A stretch of DNA of 64,000 bases from Sambucus nigra (taxonomy: Eukaryota; Streptophyta; Magnoliopsida; Dipsacales; Adoxaceae): NCBI GenBank assembly GCA_949130495.1, contig OX422213.1, positions 58,378,678 through 58,442,677 of the forward strand, read 5' to 3'. Below, in pieces: positions 12,746 through 24,015 of the stretch. The notes beneath the pieces were generated by a model, which was not told the DNA's origin, did not search any database, and saw nothing but the letters and a program-made list of their open reading frames with translations. Each line of letters opens with the position of its first letter. Within the stretch, counting starts at the first letter, position 1. The position numbers were made by a program, and so were the translations under genes.

Positions 12746-13143
12746 AATAAATTGAATGATGCAATGAACATAATATAAAATCCTCCTACCAGAAATATGT
12801 AATCATACGTTCCCTTTTAGATGACATCAATCATAGATTTCATATGGGTCATTGTGAATCTATAATCTACCATTTTGGTCCCTGAAAGAACCTCACTCAT
12901 CAAAGCATACATCGTTTATACATCCATTGCATCTGTTTAATGTACTTATGGCTTCTTGAACGGTACATCAACGTGAGAGGTAGGTGACTCGATATTGATC
13001 GTAGCAGTTGGTTTTGGTGCTCGAAAAGGAATGTTCACTCTATTTTGTGCCATCTCTAAGAAACAAAGTTCAATATTATTATAAATCAGTTCAATGCAAA
13101 TAAGTTCAATGCTATTACAAACAAATATGGTACCATTTCTTGC

Positions 13144-13204
13144 ATTAGCAACATATAATATATCATTCAACAACAGATATTAGCAACATATAATATATCA
13201 TTCA
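13144..13204. repeat. 26-base direct repeat, period 35
   Basis: ATTAGCAACATATAATATAT and the six following bases occur identically at 13144-13169 and 13179-13204. Confidence 0.9.
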
Positions 13205-13209
13205 GCAAA

Positions 13210-15350
13210 AAATCAGTTCAATGCATATCTATTCACATATATTTAGCAACTGATATGTCAAACTAAGAAAATCCTTGATTCTAGCCCCTCCATCACTCGA
13301 GGGCTTGTAAATATCTTCCCACTCGATGAAGCTGCAAATATATTTTCATTTTTTATAAACATAAAATTCGAGCCAATGGACAGTTCAGATCTATGTAGTA
13401 TTAAGTTAAAGATGAGGATTTCATCAAGAGGTACATCGAATTGTATGGCCAACACTCAAATGCCTAACAACACGGAGATCCATATGAATGCACAATTATG
13501 GAGTTGCCTACTTCTATAATTCAGGTATTGTCAAGTTGTATCAAGGAGATATAATACTATATTAAATACTCTTGTTATATCAAGCAATTGGCATTGGCAT
13601 TGGCATTGGCAAGTTATATCAAGCAGTTGTAGTGCATTGGCAAGTTATATGAACCATATATTTTTTTACATGCAAAGAAACAACATTTTCAAGAGCTAAA
13701 ACCTGATCTAATACTCATGTCGAAATAGGGTATTAACTATCGTCCATTCCCTGTATCTACCCAAAAAAATAATAAAAATAAATAAACTTTCACAATCAAC
13801 AAATCAAATAAATAAATAAAAGAAACCTTAACAGTAGCCCCTAAATTCATCTTTTTAACATCCATAATTTATAGGATAAATGAATCCTGGAATCGAAGCT
13901 AGACTAACTTATGGAAACTAAATATTAATAAATGGATCAGGTACATTGTGAACAAATGAAGCTTAAGAATTCTAATAAATTGATACCACAAAAGAAAAAG
14001 TTTGAGATAAACTGGTACATTTCAAATCATACATTAGACTCACTATGATCAGAAAGAAAATTACCATTGCACTTCAATCCTATAGACAGAGCCAGATAAA
14101 TTACACTAAAAATATAACAAAGTAAAAGATAATCTCCGGTAAATTTAAATGCTCACTTAGTTGAATGAACAAATGATAAAATTTTAAGTTATAATGCAAT
14201 GATTTAAAATGTCCAGTGCTTGACACTTAAATACAACCTAGAAAAATTGAAGTTCACAAATGAATGCACAAATAACTTCACTTCAACATCCTCTTTATCT
14301 CCTAATTTCTGTCTCGACACCGTTTATTTATGAAGTTAATAAATCAAAGCTCTCAAAAGACATATTTGGTTTGTATATGAATCCACCCACCATTAGAGTA
14401 GTTAAGAAAATGGAAATACCAAACATTACGAAGTGGAAAATAGAAAACACCTGAATCTGATTGAATCAATCCATCAACACATAAAGGAAGGAATATTTTG
14501 CATTCACATCATCTTCTATCCAAAATTGAAATCCATATTTAAAAAAAAAAATTAGTAAATGTGAGAGATAGAAAGAGAGTTAATGAACGATTAAAGCTTG
14601 TGTGAGAGATAAGAGAAATGTGTACCTACAACAACACCCAAAAAAATTAGTACAGCCGATATTCCCTTCCCCCACTTTTTTCATACGGTGGCTGGCATCT
14701 TCAATTTGGTATATGACAGGGGCATGCATTTGAGTAACACCACTGTCAGGTGGTTTGAGAAAACCGTCCCCGGCCTTAATGTCAAAATCTGCACTGAGAT
14801 GATCTACTGTGTTAATCCTCCCTAAAACATGAATCCTTTTGTTAGTCATGTTAAGAAACACAATGACACTCGTAGATTCATAAATAAAGTCACAAAAGTT
14901 GAGGTTGAGATAATATCACAAAAATTCTAGGTCAAATACTATGACTAAATGCCTCTTGTGGTACTAAAACTCAACCTTTTACACGTACCAAGCATGTCCA
15001 ATTCCACATTGCCAAGGTTCATACCAAGTTCTTCAGTAATAAGATATAAGACATAAGCAAGATCAATCATTTAAAATCTCATGCAATATACATACTGTAT
15101 ATAGAAAAATAAATTGCGAATAAACCTACATCGCCTCCTATGAGAGTGAGAAGATCTTGCGGATTGGCCTTCCTGTTCTCCCCAAACCTCAGAACTTTTA
15201 AGGCACAAACCTATAGAGATGCAACTAAGATAAGATAATATTTAATTAAACAGTATAATAATTGGAAAAAATGAAAAGTCGTCCACAATTGATAGATATC
15301 CAGCACCAAGTTTATTAAGTATAAGTGTTGCAAATGCTTCACTATCCACA
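13210..15350. other. AT-rich region with unassigned exon-like frames
   Basis: Two minus-strand stretches look more protein-like than their surroundings: about 15221-15127 (..VLRFGENRKANPQDLLTLIG..) and 14861-14580 (..LSADFDIKAGDGFLKPPDSG..). I cannot name a family for either. They may be further captured exons. The rest is AT-rich, with a small GGCATT tandem at 13587-13606. Confidence 0.35.
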
Positions 15351-15354
15351 TTTT

Positions 15355-15615
15355 CAGCAACAATCACAAAGAATACCAACACAGTTCTAAATGACACATT
15401 TCAAATTACCAAAAAATTTCCAACACACCAATAATACCAACACAGTTCTAAGACACACATTTCAAATTACCAAAAAAGTACCAACACAGTTTTAAGAATA
15501 ATATAACATTATAAAAAACTACAAAATTCAGAATAGTGGAAGTGAAAAATGAAAATCGACATCTGTTCTGAAAGGATACAAACACAGTTCTAAGTGACGC
15601 ATTTCAAATTATATA
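15355..15615. repeat. Imperfect tandem repeat, about four units
   Basis: The phrase CCAACACAGTTCTAA followed by CACATTTCAAATTACC recurs at about 15377, 15436, 15480 (degraded) and 15580. Unit spacing is irregular. Confidence 0.7.
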
Positions 15616-16070
15616 CCGATATACCCATTTTGAAGCTCTAACAATATAAAAGAAAGAACCATTATTTGAATCTAATGAGTAGTTAACTATCCATATCAAG
15701 TAACACACTGACATATAATGATACTTCAAACTCCTTGTGTTTTAAGTATATACAAATATTATGAGTTAAACAAAGATCGTGAGACTAAACACTAATTTGG
15801 GACCAAACTCTTCCCAATAAAAAATATGAAAACATATCTCAAATATATCAGATAAGAGAGATAATCCGAAAAAACTAATCTTGAAGAAAAATAACCCTAA
15901 GAACATACAAATTAAATCCCCAAAACAAAGAACAAAAATAAATATTGATAAAAAATCTTCAACCGAAAGAACCCTTAAAATATGCAAATTAGATCCCCAA
16001 AACAGAGAAACAAATTAAACCAAGAAACAAAAATCAAAACCCTAAAACTCAGGAAATGTGTAAAGCCAAT
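15616..16070. other. AT-rich flank of element E1
   Basis: No coding content is recognised. It ends with the 5-base target copy CCAAT at 16066-16070. Confidence 0.6.
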
Positions 16071-18483
16071 TGTAATACCCCGTATTTTTATGCTATATTA
16101 ATTTGGGGATTTATTAAATTTAATGTGAGTTAGTTATTTAATAAAAATCCGGAAATTAATTATGTTATAATTATTAATGTGACGAGAGTTAGTAATTATG
16201 GGAAACTTGTTGAATATTCCTAATGAGCAAATTAATATATTATATTGGTTATATTGAATGTCATGAGTGAATTAAATGACGATTTCGGAAATTTAAGTCA
16301 GAACGTGCTCGTGTCACGTCGGGACTAATTTTGTTAAATAAAAAGTTAATATTTTATAAGTTGCCCGTATGGTCATTTTGAGTGCGACAACGCATCCGGT
16401 AGGGTCGAGATAGTCAGAAAAGTGTACCCGGGAGTTCAGTTTGGGTCTCGGGGCGTTTTTAGGCCTAATTAGTACCCCGGGAGGGCATTTTAGTCATTTT
16501 ACATAATTGGGTAATTAAACCCACGAATTTCAGCAACCTATATCAGCCAACTAGGTTAGTCTTTTAGGGTTAGAATATCCAGAAATCAATTGACGGCCAT
16601 TAGAGAAGAGAGGAGAGAGCTCCAAGGCAATTCAAGGCCAAAAAGTCACCGGTTTGCACCGCCGCCACCACCACCGCGTAGATCGCGAGACGAGGAACGC
16701 AGCCATACCAAAATCAGCCTTGAATCTGAATACCAAAAATCCCCGGTATGTGTTTAACTTGCTATTTTCATTGGTGCAATGTTCATATTAGTTTAGGATT
16801 GATTTGTGATGAAAACTGTGGAAGAAAACCCAATTTATGATAGGAGAATCCATGTAGTATTGATTTATATGTTTATTCTGGAAACCCTTGCCATGTAGAG
16901 GAAATAAATTTCAGATTTGTGAGGATATAGTCCACGAGTGTCAAGTAATGAGTGAGAAAACCCTTCGACTTAAGGTTAGGAATGAAACTTTATACGTAAT
17001 TCTATAAATGTGAATTTAAGGATATATGGTAAAATTATGGGTGACGAGAGGAACCTATATTAATATGATAAAGTGGTATATTTATATGATTGTGTGTACA
17101 TATATTATATACTTGTGAAAATCATGCCCACGCTACTTGCTATCCCTGAGGTTACCGCGCTGGTACAAGTCTTATCTCGATGGGATCTTTATGGGGGATA
17201 TTGACTTGTACCCTAGAAGATAGATATCCTTGGTACAGGCTATCGACGTGATAGTTCCGACGGTCCTAAGAGACATAGGTATGTGCCATCCTCTTAGAGA
17301 CATGGAATCTATGCTTTGCCTCAATATTGTTTGTGTATTTATGTTAATACAATTCGAGAGTGATTCCGATTGTATTCCCCTTAAAATGAGTGATATGGGG
17401 TTCTGGATAGTAGAGTATGCACGCACCATAGTTTTATGAGGGGTGCTGTTATTTTATATATATTATACGAGTAGTTAATATGTATATGAGATTATGAAAT
17501 TTGAAACTGCCTACTGGGATTTGATAAGTAGGACATGGTTGTTGACTCAAATTATAAATACTTGTTTTGAGAAAGTATAATATATCACTGTAAAACTTTA
17601 TTGATTGTTATAAAGTTAAAAAAATAGAGGACTTTGGTTTCAAATTGGAACATCCTTTTAAAATGAAATCATAGAATTGAAAATCTTACGAGTAATCTAA
17701 GTTAAGTTGAATCATTTGGGAAGACTAGTGCGGTATACAATAAGATAAACCGTTGGGAAGGTTAGTGCGATAGGTGTGCACATTAGAAGAGAGGTGAGTA
17801 TTTCTCAAGAGAGTGACACACTAATATGTTGTTGCATTGGCCTGTATCATTTTAAATACTTGCTAAACGTATTTTAAATCAAACACACTTTCGGGCTCTG
17901 ACCCGTTTTCTTTTCTCTCTCTCTCTTGTATATATATATGTATGTATTACAGGTGCCCAGCCACAGGGGCGTCTTTCTTAGTATCTCTTGGAAGGAACGC
18001 GCTGCAGCTTAGGTGGGAGTTGCAGGTCTCTTGATTAGACGACTTCGTTCATTCGGATCCACTCTTAGTATTCTTACTTAGTTGAGCATGTGTAGGTCTT
18101 TCCATTATTATTGGGACATTTGTATTTCAATTATTTCCAGTATTGTTACTATGAGTTTTATTCAGTTTGATTGTGTTACTTTTTATTTCGCATGTTGACA
18201 TTCGATTGACGAATGTTTTAATTTAATTAGACTATGTTGCAGATAGTTAATGTGGTGTGATTCTTAGTTATTGAATGTTGTTAATAAAATAAATGTTTGT
18301 TCTTTAAATAAAATTTGGAAAGTATGTATGAAAATGGTTTTGACACTTAGCTTAATTATTTAGGGTGTTAAATTGGAAAATTTATTTTTATCGACAGTGA
18401 TGCTGAGAATGAACCAACTATTTACCTAGATTTAATTTAATAAAGGAGTGATCGCCCGGTATTTAATTATGCGGGGTGTCACA
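16071..18483 (+). repeat. E1 5' LTR (2413 bp)
   Basis: It begins TGTAATACCCCG and ends GTGTCACA next to the primer-binding site. It is 621 bases shorter than the 3' LTR. After GTAGAGGAAATAAA near 16903 it jumps to ATTTCAGATTTGTGAG, which in the 3' copy lies beyond 24795. Outside that gap the two LTRs differ by only a few percent by eye. The lost piece includes the GATCGATC palindrome block present in the 3' copy. The LTR ends form imperfect 13-base inverted repeats (TGTAATACCCCG / TGTGACACCCCG). Confidence 0.95.
16746..17952 (+). other. Putative LTR intron, E1 5' copy
   Basis: The donor reads CG|GTATGTG where the 3' copy has AG|GCAAGTG. The acceptor is TTACAG|GTGCCCAGCC at 17952, with a CTGAC box about 51 bases before it and a CT-rich tract between. 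The length is 1207 bases, or 1828 if the 621-base deletion is restored. It is inferred from conservation across LTR families. Confidence 0.4.
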
Positions 18484-18485
18484 GG

Positions 18486-18497
18486 TGGTATCAGAGC
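18486..18497 (+). other. E1 primer-binding site (tRNA-iMet type)
   Basis: TGGTATCAGAGC lies two bases after the LTR end. It is complementary to the 3' end of plant initiator methionine tRNA, the usual primer of this group. Confidence 0.93.
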
Positions 18498-18667
18498 ATC
18501 AGGTTCTAGTGTCCATAGGATCTGTACGGCTTATTTCGCTTTCAGCTTAACGTTATTGCTATAGTGCCCTATTTTTAGGATTGTTGTATTCCTGATTTTA
18601 CGTTAAAGTCTTCAGCTATTTGAGATTTGATGATAACTATAGACTAATAAACTTGTTCACATTTCAG

Positions 18668-20611
18668 ATGCCTCCGAGACGTGCTCCGAAAGATAGGCGT
18701 GCCCAAGCCGAGCAACCAGCAGCTCCGGCACCAGGCATAATGAATGCAAATGAAGTAGCCGCCATTGTTGCTCAGGCGGTAAATGCCGCGATAGCGGTGA
18801 TTCAGCAGGCTCCACCCCAGGTTCAGGCAGTGGCGCCAGTACCAGCACAGCTTCCATCCGCATGGGAGAGGGTTCGGGATGCTTTTCAGAAAGCGCATCC
18901 CCCTGAGTTTTCTGGTAGCTCCGATATTGTTACTGTTAGCCAATAGAAGAAAGACATCCAGCGGCACCTCCGTATGTATGAGTGCACTGACGTGCAAAAG
19001 CAGTTATTGGGTTCCTTTAAGCAGGTGGGAGACGCATTACAGTGGTGGGAGTCCACTACTACTTTGGAGGAGAGGGACACGATCCCTATTCAGTTGTTTT
19101 GGGAGTGGTTTGACCGCAAGTATTTTCCACCCGCAGTGCAGACTGAGATGAGGCAGAAATTTCTAAATCTGAAGCAGGAGAACCTTACTGTAGCTGAGTA
19201 TGAGGAGGAGTTCACGAGAATTCTCACTATTGTGCCGGATGAGGCACCCACTGAGAGCAAGAAGATTATGTTGTTTGTCGATGGATTAGCTTGGAGGATC
19301 CGTCAGCACCTTATTGGAAATCTATCCCTGAGTACTTTCACTGATGTACTCAATGCCGCATTGCTACATTGCCAGGATCACCGTTTCCATCTGCAGGGAA
19401 GAAAGAGAGCAGGAGAGTCCAGCCAGCAAGGCAGGACCGGGGGTAATAGTTCCAGTGGGGCACCAACTCATGGACAGACTCGTCAGCACGAGCAGAGTTC
19501 CCATCAGGGGGACCCTGCTAAGCGATTCTGTTCAAACGATTATAGGCAGGGATTCGGGGGTTTCAGGCAGGGCCAGCCTAATCAGCAGGTCCAGCAGGGC
19601 CAACACCAACCACAGGGACAGCAGCAGGGCGAGCAAGGCCAACAGCGTGCACATCAGGGCCAACAGGGCCAGTGGCGTGGAGGTAACGTCCAGCAGGGAC
19701 ATGGAAAGCAGGGTCAGAGGGGCGGTAACTTCAAAGGCCGATGCTTTCGATCCGGTAAACCTGGCCATAGGCACCAGGATTGCCAAGAGGGCGATAGGGC
19801 CCCACAGCAGCAGGGAGCCCGAAATGAGCTGCAGAGACCACTTTTCCTACCTGCCCTCCCAGCTCCAGCCCAGGTGCCAGCCCTACTAGCCATTCCAGCG
19901 GCTCCAGCACAGCAGGGGCAATTACAGTATGGACGTGTCTATAGCGTCCACCAAGCCGCATCTCCACAGGCACCACCCGCGATTGAGGGTATGTTTCCTA
20001 TCCATGGTACTTTGGATCGAGTTTTGTTTGATACGTGGGCAACACATTGTTTTATAGCTACACATTTTTCAAAATCCTTAGGGTTTCTAGCCACAGCAGA
20101 GAGCACTATGATGTGTATCGACTCACCACTGGGGAGTGGGTCACTTATTTTCTTTATATCCCGGGGAGTGGGGGTAGAGATTGGTAGCTTGGTATTACCT
20201 GCAGCCATGTTAGTCTTAGACATGCACGAGCATGATGTGATTATTGGTATGGATTGGCTCGCAGCTTATAGGGCCATGATTGATTGCTTCGGTGGGAGCA
20301 TTGTTTTTGCCATTCCGGGGCAAGAGATGTTTGTAGTGGCGATGCCTCGCCCAGAGGGAGGTTTGACCGCTCATTTGTATTACATAGAGGAGGATACCTC
20401 TGAGGAGGTTGTGATTCCCTTAGATTCGATCCCTGTTGTCAGGGAGTATTCCGATGTGTTTCAGGAGATACTAGGCCTACCGCCTAGTCATGAGATAGAC
20501 TTTATCATAGATTTATTGCCAGATATGAGACCTATAGCACGCGCACCGTACCGTATGGCTCCGGCAGAGATGCAAGAGCTACGAGATCAGATAGAGCGTC
20601 TATTAGGTTAG
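18668..20611 (+). pseudogene. E1 gag and protease region
   Basis: The frame opens with MPPRRAPKDRRAQAEQ and is stopped at codon 93 (TAG, 18944-18946, after SQ). It then continues in the same frame through a capsid-like region (LQWWEST, FDRKYFP) and a Gln/Gly/His-rich stretch before the zinc knuckle. The knuckle reads CFRSGKPGHRHQDC, so the second cysteine is replaced by serine. The protease site reads DTWATH at 20030 where an active enzyme has DTGATH, so the catalytic loop is broken. The fold after it (VIIGMDWLAAY) is retained. The frame ends at TAG (20609-20611) at the lysine codon before GFIRRST. The gag stop alone would prevent normal expression. Confidence 0.93.
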
Positions 20612-21914
20612 GGCTTCATTCGTAGGAGTACCTCACCTTGGGGCGCTCCAGTCTTGTTTGTGAAGAAGAGGGATGGTTCACTGAGATTGTGTGTGGACTA
20701 CCGGGAGCTGAACAAGGTCACGATACGGAATAAGTATCCATTGCCTCGTATTGATGATCTGTTCGACCATTTGAGGGGAGCAACTTTCTTTTCGAAGATA
20801 GATCTGAGGTCGGGATACCATCAGTTACGTATTAGAGAGCAGGATGTTTCAAAGACTGCCTTCTTGTCGAGATATGGGTCCTATGAGTTCAGGGTGATGC
20901 CGTTCGGACTCATAAATGCCCCAGCCGTTTTGATGGACTTGACGAACCGAGTATTCAGAGAGTTCTTGGATCAGTTTGTCATCGTCTTCATAGATGACAT
21001 CTTGATATATTCACACTCCGAGGAGGAACATGCCGAGCATTTGAGGCAAGTGCTTCAGACTCTACAAAAGCATCAGTTGTATGCTAAGTACGAGAAGTGT
21101 GGATTCTGGTTGCGAGAAGTACAGTTCTTGGGCCATGTTGTTTCTGAGCAGGGGATTGCAGTTGACCCAAGAAAAGTGTCAGTGGTAAGGGAGTGGGGAC
21201 AACCCACGACACCGATGGAAGTGCATAGTTTCTTGGGATTAGCCGGATACTACAGGAGATTTATTCGGGGATTCTCCAAAATAGCGGGTCCATTGACGAA
21301 TCTGACTCGCAAGGGGGTACCATACGTTTGGGATGACGCTTGTCAGTTGGCTTTCGACAAGTTAAAAGATAGGCTTACTTTAGCGCCAGTCCTTGCTTTA
21401 CCAAAACTGTGTGTGGAGTACCTGGTTTACACCGATGCGTCTTTACGGGGACTTGGAGAAGGCCATAGCTTTTGCTTCCCGCAAGCTTAAGCCGCATGAG
21501 AAGAATTACCCCACCCACGACCTGGAGTTAGCAGCGGTCGTCTTTGCATTGAGTATTTGGAGGCACTACTTATTGGGTGAGAAATTCCGTTTGTTCACAG
21601 ACCACAAGTCACTGCAGTACCTGTTCACTCAACGAGAGCTGAATATGGGTCAGTGCAGGTGGTTAGAGTTTGTGAAAGACTATCAGTTCGAAATACAATA
21701 TCATCTGGGGAAGGAAAACGTAATTGCTGATGCGTTGAGCCGTAGACCGGTAGACGATATAGCAGACATCTGGAAAGCAAAGTGGAAGGAGTTGGGTCAC
21801 CAGGACGCAGTAGCCCATTCTTTCATATCCGTTATGTCAGTCACACCCGAGAGTGCTATGAGGGGGATACAGGCACATACCATAGACCCGTTTTGCGAGG
21901 AGCAGATTGTGTGA
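20612..21914 (+). pseudogene. E1 reverse transcriptase and RNase H
   Basis: The RT domain begins [20 protein letters not shown], keeps [10 protein letters not shown] and the catalytic FIDDILIYS box near 20990, and is uninterrupted to 21450. RNase H begins at [10 protein letters not shown]. Comparison with E3 shows a 20-base deletion at about 21455 that removes the following strand and shifts the frame; the track continues as [32 protein letters not shown] and ADALSRRP. It ends at TGA 21912-21914, an expected arginine codon. RT copies RNA to DNA and RNase H removes the RNA. Here RNase H is broken and RT itself could only be made after readthrough. Confidence 0.94.
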
Positions 21915-23330
21915 CTTCTAGCCGAGGGTGCTGAGTCCTATTCTGTTAGTTCTGATGGAGGTTTGCGGTTTAATGGGAGATTGGTGGTTCCAGAAGGAGT
22001 AGAATTACGTCATGCAGTGATGACTCATTCTCATGGGTCCCGGTTTGCAGTACATTCTGGAGGAGATAAAATGTACCAGGATATGAGGAGGCAATACTGG
22101 TGGAGTGGGATGAAGAAGGACATTGCTGAGTTTGTGTCCAAGTGTTCTACCTGCCAACTAGTAAAGGTGGACCACCAGAAACCGTCAGGATTGCTTCATC
22201 CATTGGAACTACCCGCGTGGAAGTGGGAGAGTATTTCCATGGATTTTATTACACGGTTGCCTACATCACAGCGGGGCCACGATTCTATCTGGGTGATTGT
22301 AGACCGTTTGACCAAGGTGGCTCATTTTCTGCCAGTGCGGACAGATTATACTACGGGTCAGTATGCTCAGTTGTTCATCGCTGAGATTGTCTGATTACAT
22401 GGGGTGCCTCTGAATATTGTGTGAGATAGGGATAAGATTTTTGTGTCACGCTTCTAAGAAATCTTTCAGGACTCTATAGGTACTGAGTTGAGGTTGAGTT
22501 CGGCTTACCACCCACAGTCAGATGGACAGACAGAGAGTACTAATCAGATGTTAGAAGATATGCTACGCATGTGTGTTCTCGATTTCGGAGGAGGTTGGGA
22601 GCCACATCTTCCAGTGGTAGAGTTTTCTTATAATAACTCCTATTAGTTCACGATTGGCATGGCTCCATTTGAGGCTTTGTATGAAAGGCCTTGTCGTTCT
22701 CCAACTTGTTGGCTCGAGGTGGGGGATAACAAGTTGCTAGGGCCAGAAGTGATTCAGGAGACCTCCGCGAGGATTGAGATAATCAGGAGTCATATTCGGG
22801 TAGCCCAGGACAGGTAGAAGAGCTATGCCGATGCGAAATGGTTCTTCCGGGAGTTTAATGTGGGAGACAAAGTGTTATTGCATGTATCTCCTATAAAAGG
22901 AGTGATGAGGTTCGGGAAGAAGGGGAAGTTGGCTCCGAGGTACGTGAGACCATTTCCCATCATCGAGAGGATTGGGCCGGTTGCATACAAGTTTGTATTG
23001 CCAGAACATTTACATCGCATCCACGATGTATTTTACATCTCGTCATAGAGACGATATCTTCGGGATGATATGGCCCATACTCACATTGCGATAGATAAGA
23101 TCGATTTATAGCCTGATAGCTCTTATGAGGAGAGACCGGTAGCTATCCTAGACTATAGTGAGAGGAGATTGAGGTCGAAGATAGTTCCACTTGTGCGAGT
23201 CCAGTGGGAGCATCATAATGTGGAGGAATCCACTTGGGAGCGCGAGGCAAATATGCGCGAGAAATACCCAGAGTTGTTTTTACCAGGTATGACTTATTTT
23301 TCGAATTTCGGGATGAAATTCCGTTATTAG
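21915..23330 (+). pseudogene. E1 integrase with chromodomain-like C-terminus
   Basis: The HHCC zinc finger spans about 22015-22160 (HSHG..H, KCSTCQ). The catalytic core shows [20 protein letters not shown] and YHPQSDGQTESTNQMLED, which contain the D, D and E positions. The C-terminal part has RFGKKGKLAPRYVRPFPI and WEREANMREKYPELF, a chromodomain-like end of chromoviruses thought to guide insertion to chromatin. In-frame stops lie at 22392, 22422, 22455, 22644, 22815, 23046 and 23109 before the natural end (TAG 23328-23330), which overlaps the purine tract. Several are CGA-to-TGA or CAG-to-TAG type. Confidence 0.93.
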
Positions 23331-23338
23331 GGGAGAAG
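23329..23338 (+). other. E1 polypurine tract
   Basis: AGGGGAGAAG lies two bases before the 3' LTR and overlaps the pol stop codon. It is the usual primer for plus-strand DNA synthesis. Confidence 0.88.
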
Positions 23339-24015
23339 TATGTAATACCCCGTATTTTTATGCTATATTAATTTGGGGATTTATTAAATTTAATGTGAGT
23401 TAGTTATTTAATTCAAATCCGGAAATTAATTATGTTATAATTATTAACGAGACGAGAGTTAGTAATTATGGGAAACTTGTTGAATATTACTAATGAGCAA
23501 AGTAATATATTATATTGGTTATATTGAATGTCATGAGTGAATTAAATGACGATTTCGGAAATTTAAGTCGGAACGTGCTCATGTCACGTCGGGACTAATT
23601 TTGTTAAATAAAAAGTGAATATTTTATAAGTTGCCCGTATGGTCATTTTGAGTGCGCCAATGCGTCCGGTAGGGTTGAGATAATCAGAAAAGTGTACCCG
23701 GGGGTTTAGTTTGGGTCTCGGGGCATTTTTAGGCCTAATTAGTACCCCGGGAGGGCATTTTAGTCATTTTACACAATTGGGTAATTAAACCCACGAATTT
23801 CAGCAACCTATATCAGCCAACTAGGTTAGTCTTTTAGGGTTATAATATCCAGAAATCAATTGACGGCCATTGGAGAAGAGAGGAGAGAGCTCCAAGGCAA
23901 TTCAAGGCCAAAAAGTCACCGGGTTGCACCGCCGCCACCACCACCGCGTAGATCGCGAGACGAGGAACGCAACCATACCAAAATTAGCCGTGAATCAGAA
24001 TACCAAAAATCCCAG

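Noticed and set aside
17230..17439. 69-codon frame present in both LTRs of E1 (also 25114-25323)
   Set aside because: Its conservation is explained by LTR identity. It has no recognisable domain and lies inside the putative intron.
19344..19889. 181-codon frame overlapping gag, and several long antisense frames in E1
   Set aside because: They are shadows of the Gln/Gly-rich gag sequence in another frame. The real gag frame shows the zinc knuckle and capsid motifs.
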